A DNA stretch of 64,000 bases, taken from contig NZ_CM011002.1 in NCBI RefSeq assembly GCF_000158095.2, positions 2,699,203 through 2,763,202 of the forward strand. The letters are read 5' to 3'. Source of the DNA: Roseibium alexandrii DFL-11. GTDB lineage: Bacteria > Pseudomonadota > Alphaproteobacteria > Rhizobiales > Stappiaceae. Positions 16,649 through 23,751 of this stretch are shown here, one piece after another (the stretch's first letter is position 1; each line of letters opens with the position of its first letter). The notes below the pieces were generated by a model. It did not search any database, was not told where the DNA came from, and worked only from the letters and a program-made list of their open reading frames with translations. The position numbers were made by a program, and so were the translations under genes.

Positions 16649-17860
16649 ATGAGACTTAGCGATATCGAGACCTTCGTCGTTGGCAATCCCCCACCGCGCC
16701 ACGGTGGGCGGTACTTCATCTTCGTCAAGCTGGTGACTGCCTGCGGCATCACCGGCTATGGCGAGATCTACAATGCCACTTTCGGGCCCGACTTGGTGGC
16801 AAAGATGGCTGAGGATGTGTTTGCGCGCCAGTTTGCCGGAGAAGACCCGCACCATATCGAGAAGCTGTGGCACAAGACCTACGGCGCCGGGTATACCCAG
16901 CGTCCGGATGTAACGGTCATGGGTGTGCTGTCGGGTCTGGAAATGGCCTGCTGGGACATCATCGGCAAGGCGGCAGGCAAACCCGCCTATGAGCTGCTCG
17001 GCGGCAAGGTGCACGAGCGGCTGCGTTCTTACACCTATCTTTATCCAACCGATGGAGATGTTTATCCGGATCCGGATAAACCCAATGTCTACAACGATGC
17101 GGATATGGCCGCTGAGGCAGCTGCAAAGGCCGTAGACCAAGGCTTTACAGCCGTAAAATTTGATCCAGCTGGCGCTTACACCATCTATGACGGCCACCAG
17201 CCGAGCCTGGAGGATCTGGAGCGCTCCGAGGCGTTCTGCAAACAGATCCGCGCGGCGGTCGGCACAAAAGCCGATCTTCTGTTCGGCACCCATGGCCAGT
17301 TTACTGTCTCCGGCGCCAAGCGCCTCGCCCGGCGGCTTGAAGCGTACGATCCGCTCTGGTTTGAAGAGCCGATCCCGCCCGAAAAGCCAGAGGATATGGC
17401 AGAGGTCGCGCGGTACACATCAATCCCGGTGGCGACCGGCGAACGGCTTTGCACCAAATACGAGTTCTCAAGAGTTCTTGAGACGGGAGCCGCCAGCATC
17501 CTGCAGATGAACCTTGGACGGGTCGGCGGGCTTCTGGAGGCCAAGAAGATCGCGGCGATGGCGGAATGCCATTCGGCGCAAATCGCCCCGCATCTTTATT
17601 GCGGGCCTTTGGTGGCGCTCGCCAATATCCAGCTTGCTACCTGCAGCCCGAACTTTCTGGTTCTGGAATCAATCCGTACCTTTGACGGATTCTTCGCAGA
17701 ACTTCTGACAACACCAATCCGGTGGGAGAACGGCTACATCATCCCGTCACAGGAACCGGGCCTTGGGCATGACCTCAACGAAGACGTTGCCCGCGCAAAT
17801 CCTTACACCGGCAGTGACCTTCATCTGGGTTTTCAGGAAACACCAGCACTGCCGCTTTAG
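16649..17860 (+). CDS. Mandelate racemase/muconate lactonizing enzyme family protein (enolase superfamily)
   Basis: 403 residues with an N-terminal capping domain (1-130) and a TIM barrel. Visible catalytic positions: K170 in VKFDPAG, E239/E240 in WFEEPIPPE, E265 in ATGERL, H315 in APHLYCGP and E340 in VLESI. At the third strand, where most members have the first metal-binding aspartate, the sequence reads FGTHGQ (212-217). The Asp of the usual Asp-His dyad appears as N288 (QMNLGRVGG). Members near aldonate-forming enzymes are usually acid-sugar dehydratases, so dehydration of the acid made upstream is plausible; not proven. Confidence 0.85.
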   Translation: MRLSDIETFVVGNPPPRHGGRYFIFVKLVTACGITGYGEIYNATFGPDLVAKMAEDVFARQFAGEDPHHIEKLWHKTYGAGYTQRPDVTVMGVLSGLEMACWDIIGKAAGKPAYELLGGKVHERLRSYTYLYPTDGDVYPDPDKPNVYNDADMAAEAAAKAVDQGFTAVKFDPAGAYTIYDGHQPSLEDLERSEAFCKQIRAAVGTKADLLFGTHGQFTVSGAKRLARRLEAYDPLWFEEPIPPEKPEDMAEVARYTSIPVATGERLCTKYEFSRVLETGAASILQMNLGRVGGLLEAKKIAAMAECHSAQIAPHLYCGPLVALANIQLATCSPNFLVLESIRTFDGFFAELLTTPIRWENGYIIPSQEPGLGHDLNEDVARANPYTGSDLHLGFQETPALPL

Positions 17861-17878
17861 GAAGTGCCATCAGGCCTG

Positions 17879-18349
17879 TCAGTTTGTGGCTGCGTCAAGC
17901 GCATCGTGCCTGGCCCGGACATCTTCGGGCCAGCTTGCCTTGATGAAGGATAGCACAGCGATGATCTCATCGTCCGTTAGGACGCCCTCATAGGCGGGCA
18001 TGGCTGACTGGTAGTTTTCAAGGTTTGCGGCCTCAGCGACGCCGTACTTGGTCATGTCGAACAACAGCTGCGAAGAATGGTGCCAAGTGTGACCAGAGAC
18101 ATCATGTGGCGGCGCCGGCATCAGCCCATCCGCCTTTGGCGTTTGCCAATCCGCTTCCCCTTCCAGATTTGCCCCGTGACAGGCCACGCAGGTCTCATCG
18201 TAGATAGCCTTCCCGCGCGCAACCGCGTCAGCATCTTCGGGCTGAAGCAAACCGGTGTTTTCATTGCGTGGGAACACATACAACGCGGCGGCGCCGAGGC
18301 CCACAATCAGGGCCCCGGCAATCGCCAGATATTGTAACGGCTTCCCCAC
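17879..18349 (-). CDS. Membrane-anchored mono-haem cytochrome c
   Basis: 156 residues with an N-terminal hydrophobic anchor (~8-27), haem-binding CVACH at 54-58, and a likely axial methionine in SAMPAYEG (~117). The C-terminal DDEIIAVLSFIKASWP is typical of class I cytochromes. GTG start; it begins 3 bp after the stop of the L,D-transpeptidase gene and is the last gene of a minus-strand operon. Probably a periplasmic electron carrier attached to the inner membrane; partner not evident. Confidence 0.88.
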   Translation of the reverse strand: MGKPLQYLAIAGALIVGLGAAALYVFPRNENTGLLQPEDADAVARGKAIYDETCVACHGANLEGEADWQTPKADGLMPAPPHDVSGHTWHHSSQLLFDMTKYGVAEAANLENYQSAMPAYEGVLTDDEIIAVLSFIKASWPEDVRARHDALDAATN

Positions 18350-18352
18350 GGC

Positions 18353-19009
18353 CTAGATCACGACGATCTGGGACCCCACCGGCACGCGGCCATAAAGGTC
18401 GATGATGTCCTGGTTCATCACACGGACACAGCCGCTGGAAACAGCAGAACCAATCGTCCAGTATTCAGCTGTGCCGTGAATCCGGTAGAGGGTGTCGACA
18501 TTGCCCTGATAGATATAGAGCGCGCGGGCGCCGAGCGGGTTTTCTAAACCCGGATCCATGCCGCCGTTCTTCCAGCTCCACTGCTCAAGCTCCGGCTCGC
18601 GCTGGATCATTTCCTCCGGCGGGACCCATCTTGGCCATGGCGCTTTTCGGGCAATTCGGGCGCGGCCCGACCATTCGAATCCGGCTCGGCCAAGACCAAC
18701 ACCGTAGCGCATGGCCATGCCGTTTTCCTGGACCAGATAGAGATAATAGTTGGAGGTATCGACGATCAGCGTGCCGACACGCTCGGGCGTGTTATACCGC
18801 ACTTGCTTGCGGTAATAACGCTCCGGAACCTTGTTCAGATTGATCGCCGGGATCGGAAACCGTTCTTCCGGCATCGCCCGGTACATGGATAGATACGGTG
18901 AGACCGGCGGCGCAGCCGGCTGTGTCGTCGTCGACACGCAGCCGGAAACGGCGAGCCCGGTCAGGCTCGCCGAACCGGCAAGAAATGATCTTCTTGTCAG
19001 CAAAGACAC
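18353..19009 (-). CDS. L,D-transpeptidase (YkuD domain), exported
   Basis: 218 residues. The N-terminus has a Tat-like RRSFLAG followed by a lipobox LAVSGC, so the protein is exported and perhaps lipidated. The YkuD domain spans ~75-218, with the active-site pair HGT (~residue 189) and SSGCVRV (~202-208, catalytic cysteine). Such enzymes make 3-3 peptidoglycan cross-links or attach proteins to the wall. GTG start 1 bp past the stop of the DUF411 gene: a tightly packed operon with metal-related genes, unusual for this family. Confidence 0.9.
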   Translation of the reverse strand: MSLLTRRSFLAGSASLTGLAVSGCVSTTTQPAAPPVSPYLSMYRAMPEERFPIPAINLNKVPERYYRKQVRYNTPERVGTLIVDTSNYYLYLVQENGMAMRYGVGLGRAGFEWSGRARIARKAPWPRWVPPEEMIQREPELEQWSWKNGGMDPGLENPLGARALYIYQGNVDTLYRIHGTAEYWTIGSAVSSGCVRVMNQDIIDLYGRVPVGSQIVVI

Positions 19010-19010
19010 G

Positions 19011-19481
19011 TTACTTAACCTCGCCCATTTTCATATAAACGCGTGGTGTTGCACCAGGTTCCATCGGCAAGGCGTGAACCAGATATTGAGCCGCGGGATC
19101 GTAGTCCATTCCGAGCGACCCCATCGGCATCCCGGCAACTGCCAACCCGCGAATGTCGGGGCGCTCACTCATCAGTTTATCCATCGCTTGCAAAGGGACA
19201 TGGCCCTCCAGCACGTACTTGCGCTCATCGCCAAGCACAGCCGTGTGGCAGGCCTGCAAATCGCCCGGAACGCCGGCCTGCTTCTTGATGGAGGTCAGGT
19301 CTTCCATGTCGCGGATCTCAACCTTGTAGCCGGCCTTAGCGACCTCTTCCGCCCAAATGTGGCAGCACCCACACCACGGCGTTTTGAAGACTGTGACTGT
19401 ACGTTCCTCATCCGCCATCGCCGGAGCGGCCAACAGCGCTGCCGCAAGGGCGCCTGCGCGAACCAAGTTGTGATTAAGCAT
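19011..19481 (-). CDS. DUF411 periplasmic metal-binding protein
   Basis: 156 residues from ATG 19481, preceded by ACGGAGA; an in-frame start at 19529 is less likely. A signal peptide ends near AMADEE. The thioredoxin-like part opens with the WCGCC motif (~36-40), has another cysteine at ~72, and a Met-rich GMPMGSLGM near 120. DUF411 proteins are found in copper and other metal-resistance loci and are thought to bind metal. It overlaps the DUF2933-like gene upstream by 8 bp. Confidence 0.88.
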   Translation of the reverse strand: MLNHNLVRAGALAAALLAAPAMADEERTVTVFKTPWCGCCHIWAEEVAKAGYKVEIRDMEDLTSIKKQAGVPGDLQACHTAVLGDERKYVLEGHVPLQAMDKLMSERPDIRGLAVAGMPMGSLGMDYDPAAQYLVHALPMEPGATPRVYMKMGEVK

Positions 19482-19770
19482 TGGATTTGTCTCCGTGTGT
19501 GCGGTTGTCACCGCTTCTTTGGTGGACACATCCCCCCATGAAGCGATGCATGATCAAATGCATCGCCAAACAACCGGCAAGCGGCAAAACGGGCCAGAAG
19601 CGATCGGCAAACGACGCACTGGCTGGCGCACTTGCAAGAACAATAGCCATTCCTGCGGCCATCATGAGGCAGCACGCCAGCATGAAGAGCGAACGGGGGC
19701 TGGCACTCTGCCGCAGCCGATCAAAAGCGAACCGGCTGCGCAGAAGCGAAACGTTATGTGAGGTAAGCAT
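19474..19770 (-). CDS. DUF2933-like small membrane protein
   Basis: 98 residues with two hydrophobic helices at ~28-49 and ~57-76. The second ends in AGCLAMHLIMHRFMGGC, like the Met/His/Cys-rich LLCPLMH end of DUF2933 proteins found in metal-resistance loci. The Met, His and Cys side chains could bind Cu(I). Its end overlaps the DUF411 start by 8 bp. Family assignment moderate. Confidence 0.7.
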   Translation of the reverse strand: MLTSHNVSLLRSRFAFDRLRQSASPRSLFMLACCLMMAAGMAIVLASAPASASFADRFWPVLPLAGCLAMHLIMHRFMGGCVHQRSGDNRTHGDKSNA

Positions 19771-19838
19771 TTAGCTCCCTTTCTGTCTGAGTGTGTTTGT
19801 CCGGCATGTGCCGGCAGATGTCCCGGAAAGGTCCGGTC

Positions 19839-20213
19839 TCAGACAGATTGGGGCGGGTGGTCTGCGACGGCGGGCGCTGCCATCGTGAGCGTCTTCACAG
19901 CGTTTTCGTGAACCCGGACGGAGCCAGGTACCACCAAGCCTGGCGGCATGGGCAAAACAGACGCACAGTCGCTTGAGCATTTGCTGCCGGCATGCGGCGC
20001 AGCATCGCTGACTTCCTGGCCACAGCAGGCCATGACTTCCTTCAAGTCGGCCGTTTGCGCGGGTTGCTCGACGTTGTTCACGTCCTCAAGCACGGCTGCT
20101 ACAGAAAACGATCCCGCTTGGCTTTCCCAATCGGACACGTTAAATGCCGCCGCCGGCACACCATGCACCGCGGTGAAAAGAATCAGCAAAAGGACCGTCA
20201 GAAACGAACGCAT
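19839..20213 (-). CDS. Cys-containing secreted protein of metal locus
   Basis: 124 residues with a clear signal peptide (MRSFLTVLLLILFTAVHG, cleavage near AAAF). The mature part has VMACCGQ and KCSSDCAS motifs, four cysteines in about 20 residues, plus MPPG, as in small periplasmic proteins of copper clusters. No firm family. It is the first gene of the minus-strand operon that continues with DUF2933-like, DUF411, L,D-transpeptidase and cytochrome c genes. Confidence 0.65.
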   Translation of the reverse strand: MRSFLTVLLLILFTAVHGVPAAAFNVSDWESQAGSFSVAAVLEDVNNVEQPAQTADLKEVMACCGQEVSDAAPHAGSKCSSDCASVLPMPPGLVVPGSVRVHENAVKTLTMAAPAVADHPPQSV

Positions 20214-20291
20214 GAGACCGCCCTATCGCAGTTGTTTCTGAAAAGCCAGTCCCGGCTGGATGAAAATCACTCACTTCACCGAGAGCATTCG

Positions 20292-20327
20292 CAAAACAAA
20301 ACCCCCGCCCGGGATTCGGGCGAGGGC
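20292..20327 (-). terminator. Intrinsic terminator of glcB
   Basis: Read on the minus strand, CCCTCGCCCG pairs with CGGGCGGGGG (20326-20317 with 20311-20302, one mismatch) and is followed by TTTTGTTTTG. It lies 27 bp beyond the glcB stop and is a classical rho-independent terminator. Confidence 0.85.
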
Positions 20328-20353
20328 TTCTGATTTTCAGAGATGCCGATCAA

Positions 20354-22516
20354 TCAAGCGGCCGCTTTGGCCTTGAATTCGATCCGGCGGCGGTGAAGAA
20401 CCGGCTCCGTGTAGCCATTCGGCTGTCTCGTACCTTCCAGAACAAGCTCGAGGGCCGCCTGAAACGCAACCGAACCGTCGAAGTCATCCGCCATCGGCCG
20501 GTACAGCGGGTCGCCCGCGTTCTGGCCGTCCACCACCTTGGCCATCTTCTTCATCGTCTGAACGACCTGCGCTTCCGAACACACGCCATGGCGGAGCCAG
20601 TTGGCAATGTGTTGCGAAGAAATCCGCAGGGTCGCACGGTCTTCCATCAGGCCGACGTTGTTGATGTCCGGAACCTTGGAACAACCGACACCCTGCTCGA
20701 CCCAGCGGACAACATAGCCAAGAATGCCCTGTGCGTTGTTGTCGAGCTCGGCTTGAATGTCCTCCGGTGCCCAGTTCGGACGTTCGGCGACCGGAATTGA
20801 CAGAATGTCGTCCAGTTTCGCGGCATCGCGCGATATCAGCTCGGCTTGGCGGCCTGCTACAGATACCTTGTAATAGTGAAGAGCATGCAGCGTTGCAGCG
20901 GTCGGCGACGGAACCCACGCCGTGTTTGCTCCCGACATAGGATGGCCGATCTTCTGATCGAGCATGGCGTTCATGAGATCGGGCATCGCCCACATGCCCT
21001 TGCCGATCTGAGCATGTCCCGGAAGACCGCAAGCAAGTCCAACATCAACATTGTTGTTCTCGTAAGCGCCAATCCAGGTCGCTGCCTTCATGTCGCCTTT
21101 GCGGATCATCGGGCCGGCTTCCATGGAAGTGTGCATTTCATCACCGGTCCGGTCGAGGAAGCCGGTATTGATAAAGAACACACGGTCCTTGGCCTGGCGG
21201 ATGCACTCCTTGAGGTTCACCGTGGTGCGGCGCTCTTCATCCATGATGCCCATTTTCATCGTGTTGCGCGCCATGCCCAGCGCGTCTTCGACACGATTGA
21301 AAATCTCGCAAGCGAAAGCGACTTCTTCCGGACCGTGCATCTTCGGCTTCACGATGTAGACAGAGCCCGCGCGGCTGTTGGTGTTCCGGCCATTCGGACC
21401 GACATCATGCAGGCCGATCAGTGCGGTGATCATGCCATCCAGAAGGCCTTCGGGGACTTCGTTGCCGTCTTTATCCAGAACCGCGTCGATGGTCATCAGG
21501 TGGCCGACATTGCGCACCAGAAGCAGCGAACGGCCGTGAAGGGACAGAGCCGTGCCATCTGGAGCGGTGTACTGGCGGTCCCCGTTCATCCGGCGGGTCA
21601 CGGTCTCGCCGCCCTTCTGGAAGGTTTCTTCCAGATCGCCTTTCATCAAACCAAGCCAGTTGGTGTAAACGACAACCTTGTCTTCGGCATCAACTGCAGC
21701 AACGGAATCCTCGCAGTCCATGATGGTCGACATGGCTGATTCCAGAACAACATCCGAGATATGTGCCTTGTCGGTCTTCCCGATCGGATGCTGACCGTCA
21801 ACGTTGATTTCAAGATGCAGACCGTTCTTGACGAGCAAGACCTTGTAAGGGGATGCAACATCGCCGGAATAACCTGCGAATTGGGACGGGTCCTGGAGGC
21901 CAGTCGCACCGTTTTCGGTTGCGACCATCAAGGCGCCGTCTTGAATGGAGAGCCCGGAAATGTCCGCCCAACTTCCGCTTGCAAGTGGGGCTGCATCGTC
22001 CAGAACCTTGCGCGCGTAGGCAATCACCTCTGCTCCGCGGGCCTCATCATAGCCGCCGGCCTGGGGCTTGGACCCCATCGCGTCCGTGCCGTAGAGCGCA
22101 TCGTACAAAGATCCCCAACGGGCGTTGGCAGCATTGAGTGCATAACGGGCATTCATCACCGGAACGACAAGCTGCGGGCCTGCAACCGACCCGATCTCGG
22201 GATCAATGTTCTGAGTGCCGACCTCGAAAGCTTCGCCTTCCGGGACGAGATAGCCGATCTCCTCCAGAAACGTTTTGTACGTCGCCATCTCGGGCGTGCC
22301 GGGATTGGCGCGATGCCACGCATCCAGCTTTTCCTGGAGCGCGTCGCGTTTGGCCAGAAGTTCGCGGTTTTTCGGGGCAAGGTCATGAACAAGCGCTGAC
22401 AAGCTCTTCCAGAAATGCTCCTTGTCAACACCGGTGTCAGGCAAGGCCTTGTCGTTCACAAACTCAAAGAGTTCTTTTGCCACTTGCAATCCGTGGGCGT
22501 CGACCCGTTCTGTCAT
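20354..22516 (-). CDS. glcB: Malate synthase G
   Basis: 720 residues from ATG 22516, with GGAGAAAA 3 bp upstream; an open extension to 22738 is unlike the family. Condenses glyoxylate with acetyl-CoA to malate. Diagnostic segments include [21 protein letters not shown], the [20 protein letters not shown] stretch near the active site, and [23 protein letters not shown]. The length is that of the single-chain G isoform rather than the shorter A isoform. It stands alone, with its own terminator, divergent from the EamA gene. No isocitrate lyase in the window. Confidence 0.97.
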   Translation of the reverse strand: MTERVDAHGLQVAKELFEFVNDKALPDTGVDKEHFWKSLSALVHDLAPKNRELLAKRDALQEKLDAWHRANPGTPEMATYKTFLEEIGYLVPEGEAFEVGTQNIDPEIGSVAGPQLVVPVMNARYALNAANARWGSLYDALYGTDAMGSKPQAGGYDEARGAEVIAYARKVLDDAAPLASGSWADISGLSIQDGALMVATENGATGLQDPSQFAGYSGDVASPYKVLLVKNGLHLEINVDGQHPIGKTDKAHISDVVLESAMSTIMDCEDSVAAVDAEDKVVVYTNWLGLMKGDLEETFQKGGETVTRRMNGDRQYTAPDGTALSLHGRSLLLVRNVGHLMTIDAVLDKDGNEVPEGLLDGMITALIGLHDVGPNGRNTNSRAGSVYIVKPKMHGPEEVAFACEIFNRVEDALGMARNTMKMGIMDEERRTTVNLKECIRQAKDRVFFINTGFLDRTGDEMHTSMEAGPMIRKGDMKAATWIGAYENNNVDVGLACGLPGHAQIGKGMWAMPDLMNAMLDQKIGHPMSGANTAWVPSPTAATLHALHYYKVSVAGRQAELISRDAAKLDDILSIPVAERPNWAPEDIQAELDNNAQGILGYVVRWVEQGVGCSKVPDINNVGLMEDRATLRISSQHIANWLRHGVCSEAQVVQTMKKMAKVVDGQNAGDPLYRPMADDFDGSVAFQAALELVLEGTRQPNGYTEPVLHRRRIEFKAKAAA

Positions 22517-22761
22517 AATTTTCTCCAAACGCCTTTGCGGCATTATGTTGATCTTTGTGGGTGTTTTAGCTGTCAAACGCTCCGGGTCAATTGCCAGCGA
22601 GCCTTCATGACTTTTTCCTTTTCCGAAATAATCCGCACCATCATCGCTGTAGAGCGAACAATTCGGCGCCTCCAAGGCCTTTCCGAAACGCCAACAATCC
22701 GCTACCGCTCTAAACCAACGCCCCTCCTCGGCTGCCAAAATGGCAGGAAGAAAGACACCTT

Positions 22762-23676
22762 ATGAGTTCGTTTGCCGGACGTATCGGAACCATGGCTTAT
22801 GGCAATGCCGTCTTGCTCTTGGTGGCAACCACGCTTTTGTGGGGCGGCAACACCGTAGCCGGACGACTTGCTGCAGGGGAGGTTTCCCCGATGGTCGTGG
22901 TTTTTCTGCGCTGGATCATTGTTGCCGGCCTGCTTGTTCCGGTCTTGTGGCCGCGGATCCGGTCCGAATGGCCTGTGATGCGCGGCTCGTTCCTGCGCAT
23001 GGTGCTTATGGCCGCCTTCGGCTTTGTCGGTTTCAACACGCTGTTTTACATCGCGGCGACAGAGACAACGGCGGTCAATCTCGGGATTATCCAGGGATCC
23101 ATGCCAATCCTGGTCCTCATTGGATCTGTTGTCGCATTTGGCTCCAAAGTGCGGCTGCTTCAGGTGGTCGGTATTTTGGCGACACTGTTGGGCGTGACTT
23201 TGATAGCGGCTCAAGGAAGTCTCGACGTTCTCTTGAGCCTTGCGGTCAATCCCGGCGACGGTGTCATGCTGATCGCCTGCGTGCTCTATTCAGGCTACGC
23301 GCTGGCGCTGCGCAACCGGCCGCAAGTTTCGGGGCTGGTCTTTTTTGCCGTTTTGTCCGTCATCTCCGTGTTCGCCTCCCTTCCCGGTCTTGCCTACGAG
23401 ATGGCGACGGACACGGCGCTCTGGCCCGACATGAAAGGCTGGCTGATCGTGCTCTATATAGCGCTCGGCCCTTCCTGCCTCAGCCAGATCTTTTTCATGC
23501 GCGGCGTGGAACTGATCGGCCCGGCCCGAGCAGGCGTCTTCATCAACCTGGTCCCGATCTTTGCAGCCGTCCTTGCCGTCAGCATCCTCGGTGAGCCGTT
23601 CAAATGGCACCACGGGCTAGCCTTGCTGCTGGTTTTGGGCGGGATCTGGTTGTCGGAACGCAAGGCAGGCAGTTGA
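22762..23676 (+). CDS. EamA/DMT family transporter
   Basis: 304 residues with ten predicted membrane helices in two EamA repeats (~10-140 and ~150-295). The first repeat opens TLLWGGNTVAGRLAAGEVSP, a standard DMT start; each repeat ends in a typical GExFKWHHGLALLLVLGGI type helix. Drug/metabolite exporters of this type cannot be assigned a substrate from sequence. AGGAAG lies upstream of the ATG. Divergent from glcB. Confidence 0.9.
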   Translation: MSSFAGRIGTMAYGNAVLLLVATTLLWGGNTVAGRLAAGEVSPMVVVFLRWIIVAGLLVPVLWPRIRSEWPVMRGSFLRMVLMAAFGFVGFNTLFYIAATETTAVNLGIIQGSMPILVLIGSVVAFGSKVRLLQVVGILATLLGVTLIAAQGSLDVLLSLAVNPGDGVMLIACVLYSGYALALRNRPQVSGLVFFAVLSVISVFASLPGLAYEMATDTALWPDMKGWLIVLYIALGPSCLSQIFFMRGVELIGPARAGVFINLVPIFAAVLAVSILGEPFKWHHGLALLLVLGGIWLSERKAGS

Positions 23677-23751
23677 TGTGGCCGCGGAGTATTTGCAGCT
23701 GGTCACTTTAGCGAGTTTGAATTTGCCATAATCACAAGGCACATTGGCGTC

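Noticed and set aside
22650..22712. Third TAGAGC...GCTCTA element upstream of malate synthase
   Set aside because: Only 7 bp of outer match and no consistent internal pairing; likely chance.
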